From Hyaloscypha bicolor E (Eukaryota > Ascomycota > Leotiomycetes > Helotiales > Hyaloscyphaceae), in the NCBI RefSeq assembly GCF_002865645.1, contig NW_020194691.1, forward strand, positions 496,001 to 560,000: a stretch of DNA of 64,000 bases, in the 5' to 3' direction. Shown one piece after another: positions 37,389 through 51,896 of this stretch. The notes beneath the pieces are model-generated. The model worked only from the letters and a program-made list of their open reading frames with translations. It did no database searches and was not told where the DNA came from. How positions within the stretch are numbered: the first letter of the stretch is position 1; each line of letters opens with the position of its first letter. The position numbers and the translations under genes are program-made.

Positions 37389-38896
37389 ATCGTCGTGTTT
37401 AGAATATAGGTTCTAGTTAATTTCGAAACTCATTATCCGAATATATAATTCGATAATTATTTTACTATTTTTCTAATAAAGATCTCGGAATTTCTTAAAG
37501 GTATTTCACTAATAAGTTCAAAATACTTAAAATATATTAGCTAAATAGGCCTTAAATTACTTCTAATAAATTTTATATAATAATAGACTTTATTTTATTA
37601 TAGTCTCTTAAATATTATAAGATTTGTTTCTAAAAAAACACTTATAATAAAATTAATTCTCGAAGAATATTTATTATAAGTTTAAGATTAGATTCTAAAA
37701 ACTGTTTTTTAGGAAAATATAAATATTTTCTATTTTTTAAAAGACTTTTTATAATATAAATTAAATATCTAAATTTTAAAAAAACTTCTTTTAATTCAAA
37801 TATATTTTTAGGATATTATATAATAGCTTCTAATAAATAGTATTAAAAGTACTTTTAAAACTTATTATATTAAGAAAGAAAATAGATTCTAATTTTATTT
37901 CAGGAAATTTTCTAATAGAAATTATTAAGGAAAATAAAGAGATTTATAAATAAAGTTTTTATAAAATATAATAAATTATAAGATATTTTAAAGAATACTC
38001 TTGAATTATTCTAACTATAGAATATATTAATTAATTATATTTACTAATTCTTGCTTTTATTAAAGTATTTTAACTTTAATATATAAGTTCTATTTTATAG
38101 CTTAAATAATAATAACTTGAGTATTAATCTTAGTATTTTAATTATTATTACTAGCTTTTAAAGATTCCTAAAAAGCTCTATTAAAAGTATTATATAAGCT
38201 TTTATTATTATTTTTATTAGAATTAATTTAATTAATTTTTTTATAGAAATAGCTTTAATAAGAAATTATATATTTTATAAATTTCGAGATATAATTACTT
38301 ATTAAACTATTTCCTTTAAAAGTAAAAAAATTAGCTTATAAAGTATTAATTAGTAAGTAATAAAATAATAGAATAAATTAGTAAATTAGTAAATTATAAA
38401 ACTATAATATTAAATTTAATATAAAACTAATTTCTATTTCTTTTATAAGATTTAGGAAAGCCTTTTCTAAATAAGAAATCCCGATAATATATATATAATT
38501 AGTAATATATAAGCCTAATACTTATAATATAAATAGTAATTAGTTATAATAATAAAAGGCTATTAATTTCCCTAATTAATACCTATAATATTTAAGATTT
38601 ATTATATGTTTTTTAGTTATATATAACCTTATATATATTATACTAGAATTATAATTCGAGAATAAATTATATTTAATAAAGAAAAGAATTTAGCTTAAAA
38701 GTCTAATATTAAATAAAGAAAGAAAAATAAGAAAAATCAAGAAATATTAAAAGCAAGAAATTTCTTCTTTTACCTTAACTTATTTAATAAAGACTTTTAG
38801 GTAATATAAAAGAGAAAGTATTTAAATTAAGTAAAAAATAAGAAAAAGAAAAAGAAAAAGAAAAGTATTAATTCTAGACTTTTAATAAAGAATATA
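37389..38896. other. Unidentified RIP-degraded AT-rich stretch
   Basis: The sequence switches from GC-normal to AT-rich within about 30 bases of the gene's stop codon. No LTR, terminal repeat or recognisable transposase residues were found on either strand. Homopurine runs (aagaaaaagaaaaag near 38845) lie close to the pogo terminus. It is likely an old transposon relic. Confidence 0.4.
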
Positions 38897-38951
38897 CTCG
38901 TTTAGCCGGACTTGTTTAGTTCTCGCTTAGTATATTTATTAAATAAAGAAA
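38897..38951 (+). repeat. Left terminal inverted repeat of the pogo element (RIP-mutated)
   Basis: Pairs with 54157-54210. Here nearly every CpA and TpG of the right copy has become TpA, whereas the right copy is unmutated. Confidence 0.85.
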
Positions 38952-38960
38952 AGTAATTAT

Positions 38961-39354
38961 TAGTTTACTAGTAATATATAATACTATTATATATTTATAA
39001 AATACTATTTATATAAGATTAGTAAAGTTATTATTATTTAGAAATAGGGATTATAATATTATAATATTAATATATAATTCCTAAATTTACTAAACCTAAA
39101 GAAATCTAGTTTACTAGTCAAGTTACTAATAGAATACAAGGTTATATAATTATATCCCATATCTTATATCCTATTATTTATATCCTATTATTTATATCCT
39201 ATTATTTATATCCTATTATTTATATTCTATTATTTATATCCTATTATTTATATCCTATTATTTATATCCTATTATTTATATCCTATTATTTATATCTCGT
39301 ATTCCGTATTTCGTAATTATATATATAACTTCTAAAGAAATAGCTATACTAATA
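38961..39354 (-). repeat. 3' LTR of copia C with expanded 14-bp minisatellite
   Basis: 394 bases, about 100 longer than its partner at 51897-52192. The surplus is a tandem array of about nine tatcctattattta units at 39167-39296. The same motif, with fewer and more varied units, occurs in copia A's LTR as GGATATAGGTAAT-type words. Confidence 0.85.
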
Positions 39355-39639
39355 CTAGAAATTTTTTAAAAAACACGAAAAATAGTATCTTTTTCTAATT
39401 ATATATAAATTCTCTAATCCGGCCTAGTACTAGATTTCCCAAATACTTTATATATCTATATTACTTCTAAGGTTTTAGTTATATACTAAAGGCTATAATC
39501 TTTTATATATAACTTCCTTTCCTATAATATTCTTTTATCTTATATATTTATTTCCTGCCCTATTTATACTTAATTTATTTCTTTATATCTAATTATATAA
39601 TATTTGTATTAATTAGATATTTAAGGGTATTTATTAGCT

Positions 39640-42600
39640 TTAATTTTATTATAAAATTAGTAGAATTCGATTTTCCCTTAATCTATTTAACTTTTATAAT
39701 CTTTTATTATTTATATATCTAATAGAGGTATATTATATTAATTATTAGATGCTTTTCTCGAGTAATTTCTAATTTAATAAGGCATTTATATAATGATTTC
39801 GAATTCGTATAAATTACTAATAGTAGTTCTATTTTTAGTACTTTATTAATTATAGATTTAACTAAAGTACTTATATTAAAATTATAAGCTATATTATAGA
39901 ATTCCAAAGCTAGAATACTTCTAGTAACTCTTTTGTATTTAGTAAAGAACTAGTAAATAATATTAGTATATCTAGTTCTATTTACTAGAATTAGAATATA
40001 TTTAATTTAGAAAAAGAGATCTTTATTATTTGCAAATAAAGTATTTATAAAAATAATTAAATATAAGAACTTCTTTACTAGCTTTATAAATCTTAGTTCT
40101 CTAGTAATATTCTTAATTTACTATTAAATACACTTATTAAGTGCCTTTATATTAGTTTTCGAGAATTTAATAGCCTAAGCTATAATTAATAGGTTATATA
40201 AAGCTTCTAGTTAATAAACTAATATAATATATACTTTTCTAATATATTAGATAATATATTAGTCCTTAATAAAGAGATCTTAATAAATAGTACCTTTATT
40301 ACTTATAATAATAGTATTTTTTATAGAAATAGTTTAGAGGTTTTTATATTAGTATTTCTATATAAAAGTAATTCTAGTAATATTTATATAAATAATACCT
40401 TTATTAAACTTGAGATTATAATTAATAGTAAGGTATTTATACTTTTTAGCCAAGAATTTAGCTTTTTAAAGCTTTAGTTATTTTGTTTTTATAAAATTAT
40501 TATTTCTAATAAATAAGGTATTATTAATTTAAAGACTAATAATTCTAAAGAATTATTTACTATAGAAAAGATAAGAGTTATAAATTAACTATTTTATAGA
40601 AAGCTTATTAATATAATAGGAATAGTAAGTTTTAAACTAGTAGTTTTTAGTTTCTAATATATTATATAATAGTTTTATAATTTTTAGAACCGAATTATTA
40701 TTTAGATTTAGCTTTCTAGTAAGCTTATAAAATAAGTTAATATAAAAATTATAGTTAAGTAAGGTTATTAATTAGATATAAGCTTATAAGATATTATATA
40801 AATATAGCTTTATAGTATTTATTATTATAATAGTAATATTAAGAATAATTTTTTAGCTAATATATTAAATAGTAGATAATTATATTAATACTATATATTT
40901 CTTACTATTATTATAAGCCTAAATAACTAGTTTTAATTTCTTAAACTTTCTTTTTATATTCTTATTCTTAATTTTATTAATAAACCGGAAGTTAAAAAAT
41001 TTTTTTTTTTTAGTACCTGAAATCTGAAAGTAATCTCAAATATATTTTTTTCTAGAAAGCTAATAACTTTAACTTAACGGGAATTCTTATATAAATTATT
41101 ATTCTATAAAAATACTATAATATCCGGGTTTTTATAAGAATATTTTTTGCCGTATTTTAGTAAAATAGCAGGAATAGTAAGAGGAATTATATCTGTATTA
41201 CTTTTAGTCTTATTATAAAATTCGGGAATAGATTTAGGTTTAGAGCTATTAGTAATAACCTTAATATCTCTTATATAAAAGGGCTTTATAGAGATTAAAT
41301 AAAAGATAGTATTATTATATAATAGAGCTACTATATAGTTCTCTCTATTAATAGCTACTAGCTTATATAGCTTATCCTAATTATTAGGTTAACTAGTATT
41401 TCTTTTATATTATATAAAAATATCTGAATTTAAAGAAAATTCATAAATATTAGTAGTATTAGAACTATTTTGGGTATTTAGGGTATTTATAATCTGATAT
41501 CTAGCTTAAAGCTTCTGAATTTCTATTATTATTTTCTTAAGTATTACTAATTACTATAATATAATTAGTAATAGGATATTATATTTAGTTATTTAAGATA
41601 AAGTATTATAAGCCAAGAGAATTAGAATAATACTATTAGGTCTAGCGGAATTATTAATAGCTTTAAAGGCTATTTAGAATATAATATTTTTATTAATTCT
41701 ATTAATTTTAGCTATAATAATAAAATAAATATATTAAATTAGGCTATAATAGTATTTTATAATTCTAATAGAATTATAAGCTTTTATAAAAACGATTTTA
41801 ATTTTAGTTCTTATAGTATTTATAAGCTAAGTAAACTTCTTATTAGTAAACTACTTTCTAGTATTTACTATAATCTAATTAAAAGAGCCTAAATAAATAT
41901 TAATCTAATATTATTTTAGAATATCCTAAATATATAATATACTAATATTTTAAAGTTATTAACTGGTTTAATATCTAGTATTTTTATTAATAATATAAAG
42001 TATAGACTTACTAAAAATATAGAAAATATTAATAATAATAAAATAATTAAAGCTAATATTATTTCTTAGATTAAACTTGAATTATTTTAGTAATTATTCG
42101 AATTTCTAGTATTATTTATAGTATTTTATAAGATATTTAAAGGCTTCTATATTAATATTATAGCTTACTTATTCTAGTATATTTCGGAGCTTACTAATAA
42201 ATAAATAGCTAAAATAATAATATAGATATTATAATTTAATCTTTATAAAAAAGCAGAAATTATAAATAAAGAATTCGGAAATAAAGCTTTATAAAATAGT
42301 ATTTTAAAATAAGAAAGAATATTTAAAATATTATATTATAGATATAAAATATCTATTAGAAATAATAAAATAATTAGTAAGATTATTAAAGTAGATCTCT
42401 AGCTTATTTATATTAGCTAAGCTAAATAGAAATAGAGTTTTTATAAATATAATATAGAATTATATTTACTTAATTAGTATTCTTACTATTATAGATCTAA
42501 TAAAGAATATAGATCTAATACTAAACTAGATATTAATTTAATTTTTAGTAGTTTTATTAAGTTAGATGTTATTATTAGTTTATTATAAAGCTTGGAATTA

Positions 42601-42834
42601 GTTAGAACTAGTAATTAAGAATCTAGAAACTCTAATATTAATTATAATTTTATAAAAATAGTAAGTATTATATTTTAATATATTATTAATTATAAATATC
42701 TAAGTATTTTCTATTTATTTAATAGATTTTAAAATATGGTTTTTACTTATTATTTAGTATATAAGAAAAAGAAATATAAGATTATTTATAAGAGTATTAG
42801 TTATAAGAATAGTAAGAATAGGAGCTATAGAAAT
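39640..42834 (-). pseudogene. Copia C RNase H, reverse transcriptase and integrase (dead)
   Basis: Minus strand. RNase H at 39907-39719 still reads as an open stretch: F-Y-N-I-A-Y-N-F-N-I-S, then Y-T-N-S-K-S-L-Y, then L-I-I-N-I-I-Y, the family's M-A-H-G-F, T-D-S-K-S-L-Y and L-M-V-D-I motifs with RIP-type replacements. Reverse transcriptase follows at about 40400-41200 and integrase at about 41250-42350, matching copies A and B. Many TAG codons. The gag side continues after gypsy E at 49525. Confidence 0.75.
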
Positions 42835-43110
42835 TATTATAGATACGGTATTTAGGGCTTGGAAAGCAAGGTAAAAGGTCCCTTACAAAAACGATTTAAA
42901 GCTAAGGAAAGGAAAACTAGAATATAGGAGGCTATAAGGAAGTATATATATCCTATAATATACTAGTCCCGAAGGGGCTTAGCCTTCTAAATATCTCTAG
43001 TATATTTCAAGTCTACTTCCCTAGTAAAGCGGCCATATTATATATATCTAAGAGGTAATAGGATATAGGCAACTATATTAGTTAATGAAATCGAAAGCTA
43101 AATTATAATA
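42835..43110 (-). repeat. 3' LTR of gypsy E
   Basis: 276 bases, nearly identical to 49249-49524 apart from transitions (shared blocks include agggcttggaaagcaag, aaaggggcttagcc-type and ctctagtatatttcaag). Confidence 0.9.
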
Positions 43111-43649
43111 TTACTTTCCTCTTCGGAATAAACTTATTCCCGAGCTTTATAAAAGCCATTAATCTATTTAATTTCATATTATTTTCCTTTTTAAATAAAC
43201 TAGTATCTCGGATATAGATATTATATATAAAAGGCCAGTGTTTTTACTATATGATTTAGGAAGATTTATTATTATTTCTGTATAGTTCTAGACAAGTATT
43301 GTTTTTTATATAGTCTAGCTAATATTACAGGTTTTATAGAGGTCCTAATATATTAATATTATTATTATAGAAACTCTATAAAACCAGGGGGCTATTACTT
43401 AGTACTAAAGCTAGATACTATACTAGATCCTTATCCTAACTAATCTAATAAATTCTATACTTTAGCCTATTTCTTACTAGCTTAACTATAATAACCCGCT
43501 TAATACTATACTCTTATTTACTATTCTCTAGTATTAATAGGGGCAGTTCCGGGTTTATTTAACCTAGTAAAGGATTCTGGGGGTCTTTTTATAGCTTCTT
43601 TATATAAAAAACTAGATATATCTTTATAGTTTCCGGTAGTTTCAGGAGA

Positions 43650-46450
43650 AATAAATAGCTATACTATTCTAGAATCTCAAACGGGCCTTCTATTTAGTTC
43701 CCTAGCTTCCGGCTTAAATAATCGGATTTCCAGTACTTTATAGTAACCTATACTTTATCTCCGACTTTGAAATTAATCGGACAATAGTATTTATTAGCTT
43801 ATATTATATATCGTTCTTATACTTACTCTATATTACTTTAAGCAAATTACTATAATTCATGTAATTAATTTACTAATACTTTAGCTTCATTCCTATTTAG
43901 CTTCTCTTTAGGTAAGTTAGCTTTAATAGGAGAGTTCTAGTCTAGAGAGATACAAGGCTTATAGTCCTTTTTAGTTATAAACGGGAACTAGCTAATAGTT
44001 TTATACTAAAGAGAGGCTTATTAATAATTAATTATAGTAACCTATTTGTCCTAGTTATCCTAGTAGTAATTAATATATAAGTATAATTTCTAATTAAAGT
44101 ACTAATTAATAATCTCCGTTTATCTGTCTATTTAGGGATAATTAGCTATAGAAAGCTTGAGCTTTATACTAATTCTTATATAGAATTCGCTCCAAAAATC
44201 AAATATAAATTAGGGTTCCCGATCTAATATAATTATTTCTGGAATACCTATTTAGTATACTATATAAAGTAAAAATAGAGGTACTAGCTACTTGGCTATA
44301 ATTATATCTTATATAGGAATTATAATTGGGTATTTAAATAAGTAATCTATAAATATAGTAACTATATTATAGCCCAATTTGCTTTCTAGACAGCTTTTAA
44401 AGTCTATAGTAATATATTACCAGGGGTAATTAGGAACTAAAAGAAAATAAAATAAACCAGGCTTCTTATTTCTGGATATATATAATCTCCTATAAATATA
44501 ATAATTATTATAGTATTAATTAATATCCTTACCTATAGATAGCTAGTAATATTGCTTCTTTAATAGCTATCGGAACTTTATATATCTAGGATATCCAGAA
44601 AGGAATTTATTATATACTTTATAGATTAGGGTAGTCTATAAAGATAGTCCGGGGGTTATTTTATTCTCTGTAATATAGAGTCTTCTATAGTATAAAAAGA
44701 GGCTGTTTTATAGTATCTAGATATTACTTTCGGCTTAGGCTATTATATATAACTCCTCTAGATCCGGTAATATATAATTATCCTATAGAATCTTATTTAT
44801 AAGTTATAAACTACTATATTCGACAGGAGTCTTTAATAGTACTTCTATAAGAGCTATTATAGTAAAGTCTACTAGTAAAGCTTCTAAGAAAATACTTTCT
44901 TCCAGGGAAATTATATCTCTAATAGGGATATTTTCCTCTGGAAAATCTTTAATATATACTTGGTTTTTAGGGCCGAATTCCGGATTAAGTAAGCCGACCT
45001 TATAGAATATTACTATAAGTTATAAGTTATAGATAATTTTCGGATTAATCTTATCTTTAGGAAGAAGTATTTGAGTTTATAGCTTTTTCTTAATCTGGCC
45101 CTAAATATCCATTTCATTTTATTTTTATAATAAAGTATCTATTTATTTATTCGATTTTCTAGAATAATATATAAGCTTAAAGTAATAATAGAATAAGAGT
45201 TTAGCCTATCTAGCTTATTAAAAAGAGAGCTTTTTAGTAGTTATAAAATACTTTAAGGTATAGTAATTAGAATAGACCTTAAAGGAAGTATCCTAAAGGC
45301 CCTCTAGCTTAGCTCTCTATTCCTCTAGTACTCGTATTATAGTAAGCATTTCCTTATTATATATATTATAATTAAGCTTTACCAGAAGTATAGTTTTGGA
45401 AAAATAAGCTATAGGATACCAAAGGCCTGTTTCCGGGTCTTATTAAAAGAGTAGGCTAGTAACTATTACTTTAGATATATCTATTTCTACTATTATAGGC
45501 AGATCTGAATTATAGTATTACAGAACTAAAATAGAAATTATAGCTTTCTTTAGGTAGGTAAAAGCCTCTTAATATTACTTGGACTATTTAAAGGAAATCC
45601 CCTTTTTTATAAATAAAGTAAAAGGTCTAGTAATCCGCCCGTATTCTCTAATAAAATATCTATAAAAGTTATAGAAGCCGAGAAAGAACTATATGCCCTT
45701 AACTATCTTTAGAGATTACTAGTTATATATTACCTTGACTTTATTAGAATCTATTTTAATACTAGATATAGAGATAATAAAATCCAAGTATTTTATATAT
45801 ATAACTTTAAATTCCGATTTCTTAATATTTACTTAGAGACTAGTAAGGTATAAATAGTCTAGTACTTTTCGTATATACTATTTATACTCTACTAGGTCCT
45901 CTAAATAAATAAGAATATTATTAAGGTATATTATATAAAAGTTATCTAGGTATTTGAAAAGTATATTATTTATATAATATTAATATATAGCCAGGCCATT
46001 TATAAGGCCTTTCCAGAAAATATTACATTTATATATTCTATAGCAGGTACGGAATATTATTAGCTCCTAAAAGTCCGGGTTTATAGTTATATAATAGAAA
46101 GCTTAGTAAATATCTAATTTAGTATAGATCTTAGCCTTAGATAATTAATTTAAAGTCTTATTAATAAATAAAAGGAAATATTAATTCTTTCGGGTAATAT
46201 TATTCAGATAATAGAAATTAATATAGAAGTATAAACCTCTATTTACTTTCTTTATAAAAATAACTAGTAAAGTAAAAGGAGCCTGACTAGCTTTAATAAA
46301 GCCTTTAGCCAGATTATTTTCCAAGAAATACTTAATTTCTAGAAACTCTTAAATAGACTACTATTAGAGGGATTAATATCCAATACTCTCGGTTCCCTTT
46401 AGGCCTTTAATCTGAATCTTATAATTATATAGTCTATAAAAAAGAAAGAT
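43650..46450 (-). pseudogene. pol of gypsy E (RT, RNase H, integrase)
   Basis: Read from about 46450 down. The RT shows Y-I-N-N-I-L-F-K-Y-L-D-N-F near 45975-45940 and the catalytic I-Y-L-N-N-I-L-I-Y at about 45905-45930, with both Asp as Asn. K-Y-L-D-F-I-I-S follows near 45790 and F-L-G-F-Y-N-F-Y-R near 45670, the usual L-G-F-C/A-N-F-Y-R-R landmark. RNase H follows, and integrase ends near 43700 with a D-K-V-like linker. Stops (TAG) and D-to-N changes make it inactive. Confidence 0.75.
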
Positions 46451-47149
46451 ATTAGATTCCTTTTTTGAGAAAACAGAAATATATTCCTTGAGTTCCGGGA
46501 ATAATATCTTTTATAGCTACTAAAGCTCTATTTCTCCCGGTTATTAATTCTCTAGGCCAGAGATAGCTTCTTTTTTCCGAGCTTTAAGCTCCTTATTAAT
46601 TTTATAGATAGAGATTTAACTAATAATATTATCTTCTCTCTTAGCTATATAGTTAAATACTATAGAGGTAAGAATAGCTAGGTCTAATATTCGCTCTTTA
46701 TTAAGGACTTCTTCTTATTTCTTTGGCTTTTACTTAGGTATTATATCTTAATTAGGCTATAAAAGCTCTTTTTCTATAGTTTTATATAATTCCCTCTAAT
46801 TAGTCCGAAAAGAGAAAGACTATTTAAGAATAGAAAGTTTCCAGGAATAGCTTATAATAGAATCTCATTAATTAGTGTTTTTTTAATACTTCTTATTAGG
46901 TTATTTCTCTAGCTATTACTAAGAAATACTAATAATATAACCGAATTATATAGATTTAGGCTTATTCTTTGGCTATATAAGCCTATATCTTCTATAATTA
47001 ACTAGAACATTAATATATACTACCTATTTTCTATTAAGGATAATATTATAATTTCAAAGGTTTAGAATAATTATAGGTATATTAATACTTTATTTATTAA
47101 TTAGAAATAAGACTTCTATATATTTCTTAATAGATTTAGCTAGTTTTCT

Positions 47150-48813
47150 ATTAAAACCATATATAGTATAAGATAAAAAAAGGAGTTATAGTTCTATCCC
47201 TAAGAATTGCTCTATAAGCTAAATAAGCTTTATATTAATAAAAGTATAACTATTAGCTCTAGTATTAATAAGGGAAAAAGACTTAATTCCTAATTTATTT
47301 ATACTAATAGTATAGGGTATTATAAGAGTATTTCCTCCTATTAGACAAGTCAAGTTAATCTCTACTAAATCCATACTATAAGCCCCTAAAGTAGAAACTT
47401 TCTTTAGAGGTACTTGTTTCCCGGTTTTATACCAGAATTAGAATTTGAATCCTCCGAATACTTTACTAGAATAATATACTCCAATAGAATAGAAACTAAG
47501 TCCGGCTCAATTCTAGAAAGAGCTACCTTAGTTTCCTTATTATATAGAACCGGACAGTATCTAATATAGTAGCCGAACTTATTATAGTTATAGTACTTGA
47601 TAATTAAGAGATCCTTAGTCTTTATAGAATATTATTTATACTTATAAGGGGATATATACTTAATAAAAATAGTTAATATAGGCTTCTTGGGCTCTTCCTT
47701 AGGAATATATAAGAATATAGTACCAGAAGTAAACTTGGCTAGGATAACTCCTATCTTTTTATATTTCTTAGTCTTCTTATATATAGCCTTAATCTACTAA
47801 TTATTAGTAGTATAGTACTAAGTAAAGCAAGTAGTATTAATAGAAGAATTATTATAATATATATATACTAATTCCTAAAGCTTTAGTAGGAGCTTCTTAT
47901 TTAGTTTATATTTAATATCTTAAAGACTAATACTGCCTTCTATAGATAATTATAAGAAAAAAATATAGAACTCCTGAAATACTTAACTAGAATATATTTA
48001 AAGTTTACTAAAGTTATAGCAAGTATTCTATATCTTATTAGAGTTAGAATATAGCTTCTTTAGGTGAGAATAGAGCTCTAAGAGCTAATAGTACTAATTC
48101 GGACTATCTTTATCTATATAAAAATTAATTAGGACAAAAGTATTACTAGTAAGTCTATTAGAAATATAGATAATCTTGAGATTCTCTAAGAAATATAAAT
48201 TAGTATTTCCTTATAACTTGTTTTTAACCTGAACTAGCTAGTTATTAAAAATAGTATAATCTCTAGTAAAGAGAGTTAGATCTAAAAACTTAGTAATTCT
48301 AGTACTTTTAAAAGAAATATAAGATATAGGGGATCCTGGATAGAAATAAGCAGGAGATAGTTCGGAATTCTTTTAAGAGGAATTCGGAATAGCCGGAAAG
48401 AGTAAAACAGAAGTAGTTAGAACAACTATAAGCCAATCTATTATAGCTATATAGTATTTAATATTATTCTCGAGCTTAGTATTATAAAGCTTAGTATTTT
48501 CGAAAATAGCTTTATTATAGCTATAGGTATTCTTATATAAAATAGCTCTTTGGATATTCTCCCAGTAACTCTTTATAATAATATTAATATCTGAAAATAA
48601 AATATTAGATTTCTTGGCCTATTTATATAACTCTCTAGTAATAATATAGTCTTCGGTTTCCAAAAGCTTTATAATAAAAGCAGAGGGTTCTATTTCTATA
48701 GACTCGTCTATAAATTCTCTAGGAATACTAACGGGACATTCGGTTCGGAAAGGGCTATTAATAGGACAACCTAAACTAGCAGGAGCTTTACTAGAAGCCT
48801 TAATAGAAGTCAA
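47150..48813 (-). pseudogene. gag and protease of gypsy E
   Basis: A minus-strand ATG at 48813 opens a 64-codon readable N-terminus (M-T-S-I-K-A-S-S-K-A-P-A-S-L-G) ending in a TAG. Near 47610-47570 the frame gives Y-Y-N-Y-N-K-F-G-Y-Y-I-R-Y-C-P, a CCHC zinc knuckle whose Cys and His are mostly Tyr now (TGT to TAT, CAT to TAT). Further down, at about 47290-47230, S-L-I-N-T-R-A-N-S-Y marks the protease, with D-T/S-G turned to N-T-R. Gag packages element RNA and protease matures the polyprotein. Confidence 0.7.
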
Positions 48814-49248
48814 TATAGTTCCTGGTTATATAGTATCCTAGGAAATCGACCTATTATACTTTTTCTCTATTATATTCTTTCTAGTAGTCTTATTACCGGT
48901 ATATATATAGGGCTTATAAGATTATAGGATAGGGCTTGAGAGTAGTAATTAGGTTACTAGCCTATAGATACCTATTACTTTAGGGACTTGATTAAAAAGT
49001 AGCCTTTATTTAAGGTTCTTTAATTTTCGGGTTTTTAGAGAGTTTTTAATATATTACTAGTATATATTTATAAAGATATAAATACCTGATTTCTTTAAAG
49101 GTTCTAAAGCTTTTCGCTTTTATTATTCTAGAATCTATTACTTGTATTTCTAAGATTCTATTATCTTAGTAGTATCTATATTACTAATAGTTCTAAATTA
49201 GTTTATTTAAAATCCTCTATAGGATTAAAGGAAGTAAGCTTTAAATAC

Positions 49249-49524
49249 TATTACGGGTATAGTATTCAGGGCTTGGAAAGCAAGATAGAAAGTCCCTTAT
49301 AAAGACGATTTAAAGCTAAGGAAGGGAAAACTAGAATACAGGAGGCTATAAGAGAGTATATATATCCTATAGTATACTAGTCCCAAAGGGGCTTAGCCTT
49401 CTAAATATCTCTAGTATATTTCAAGCCTATTTCTCTAATAAGGCGGCCGTATTATATATATCTAGAAGGCAATGGGATATGGGTAACTATATTAGCTAAT
49501 AAGGTTAAAAGCTAAATTATAATA
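49249..49524 (-). repeat. 5' LTR of gypsy E
   Basis: 276 bases, partner of 42835-43110. It retains more original CpA (for example tattcagggc, where the other copy has tatttagggc). Confidence 0.9.
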
Positions 49525-51896
49525 GAAGTAGCTAGAAAGCTTTTAATAAAAATAAAATAGAAATTAAAGTAATATTTCTTTTTTTTATTTCTTTTTATTA
49601 ATAAGGCTTTAAAAATATTATTTACTAGTTTGTTTTTATTACTTTTATTATTATTATTTTTTAAATTCGGTAATATACTATATATAAGTATTACTAAAGT
49701 ATTTATTAAAGTTATAGGTATTTTGGAATCTAAATTAGTAAATATTTCTATTTTTAAATTAAGCTTTCTTAGCTTTTTATTTCTCTAGTATATATTTTTA
49801 TAAATAGTATTCGGGTTTCTTATATATAAAATATAATTTCGGAATATAATTATTATAATTACAGGACTTGAAATAGTTATTACGAGTTCTAAAGTTATAA
49901 CTAGATTCGTATTAATAATTTCTAGATAAATAATAGTTTAGAGAATTTTAAAAATAGTATTATTAATTAATAAAGAAAATCTCGATATTAATCTATTATT
50001 TCTTCTTATAAGTAGTAATAAATAATTAAAGCTTATTAATAAGTTAGCCGAGATTAGGAAAAGAATCCGAGACTATATATTAGTATACTAGTATATCTTA
50101 ATAGAAAATAATAATCTTATTATATAGGAATTTAATATTTTATAAAATAGATACTAGTTTATATTATAATTTATATAGGTTATTAATTAGTAATTAGATA
50201 AGCTCAAATATTATCTTTTTAGAATATTAAGCTATTATAATTACTATTATAATAGTATTTCATTTATCTAAGTTTTAATATTAGAAATTAGGGCTTTTAA
50301 AAAAGCTATAAATATTTATATAAGCCTTTTTATATATATATTAAAAAAGCTAGTTATTATAAAAGTAATCTTATACTAGTTTCTTTAATATAATAAAAAA
50401 AGCTCTTACTAATATCTTTTATAAAAGCTCTATATATTAGTAGTTATTAAGGAAAATAATAAGTTTTTAGTTAAAACTATTATTAGTTCTATTATATTTC
50501 TATATTTTAGTATATATCTTTACTATTTTTCTAATTAGCTTTATAGTAAGAAGGCTAGCTAAAGGGCTATTTAGAAGTAATAAAAATAGTAGAAGTAGTA
50601 GAAATCTATTATTACTAGCTTTTTATAATCCGGTATTAGTAAGAATAATTATAGATAATAAAGAAATATAAGTAATAATTAGTTTAGTTTATTAATTTCT
50701 TATAATATTATTATTAAGAAATATATATAATAAGGTAATAGGGCTTGTATTAAGATCTAGTCTAGTAATAATAATATTAGCTATAATTCAGGTATATTAT
50801 TTTTTTTCTAAATAGTATTAACTAAGAATTATATAATAGTAAATTCCTTATTATTTTATTTAATATAAATACTATTATATTATAAAATAGCTCGTAATTT
50901 ATATAATATATATTAATCTAAATAATTAAGTATTTTAAGATTAAAATTACTAAAAAAAATTTAAATAATTTCTAGAAATTATTATTAGTTAATTTCTTTA
51001 TCTTATACTAGAATAGTCTAGTATTAAAGTAATTTAGAACTTCCTTATTATTATAGGTAATTAGATTAATATTACCTTTCTATTTCTTTATCTATATATA
51101 TTTATTCTATAGTTCTATTATACTAAATCCCTAGAGCTAAATTCTTTTTAATATATATATAATTTATAATAAAAGAGATTTAAAAATAAGATAGTTTATA
51201 ATAAGTTTATAGAAAGATTTAGTAATAAAGATATCTAGATATCTAGTTTAGATACTAGATACTAGATACTTTAGATATCTAAAAATATTAAGGATATTAA
51301 AATAAATATTTTGCTTTTAAATATTTTATTTATAATAAGAAATTTAGGAAATGAAATATTATAATTTCGAAAGAATTTAAAGCTTAAAGAACTCGATTTA
51401 ATAATAAAATTAAAGTAGTAATTAAAGAGTTTTAAGAATATATATAAAATATATATTCCGGAAAAAGTATTTTATAAATACGGGTATTATATAAATAGAA
51501 AATATAATTTCTAAGAAAATAGTCTTAGAGCTAAAAAAAAGTTAGTTTTAAAAAATAGTAAATAGTTAAATAGATAAATAGTTAAATAAATAAATAGTTA
51601 AATAAATAAATAGTTAAATAACTAATTACTTATTAATTAGTAAGAACTAGAGTCTTTTTCTTTAGGCTATTAGATATTTCGTAAAGTTAATAAATAATTT
51701 CTTTTTTTAATAAAGTAGTTATTAGTTTTTAGTAAGAACTAGCTATTTTCTTTTTTAGGCTACCGGATGCTTTATAAAATTAATAAGTAATTCCCCTTTT
51801 TAATATAGACTAGTTTAATTTTACTATAGGCTATTAGATATTTCTTTAACTTAAAAGATTCTATTCTCTAATCTATATATATAAACTAATTAGTAT
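49525..51896 (-). mobile_element. Copia C gag side and leader
   Basis: Resumes copia C after gypsy E and matches copia B 14420-16271 and 29609-30103. No readable gag frame. It carries the TAGATA minisatellite (about 51225-51270) and a taaatagt/taaataaa tandem array (51550-51620). Confidence 0.7.

Larger units (their letters stand above)
42835..49524 (-). mobile_element. Ty3/gypsy E, full length, moderately RIP-degraded
   Basis: 6.7 kb element with 276-base LTRs. The flanks are gaaat (42830-42834) and gaagt (49525-49529), a 5-bp target duplication with one transition; copia B shows the empty site near 14415. Coding is on the minus strand: gag from 48813, zinc knuckle and protease near 47600-47200, RT/RNase H about 46400-45100, integrase about 44900-43650. 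It is the least AT-shifted retroelement here and the innermost of its nest, so it is the youngest of the three. Confidence 0.85.
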
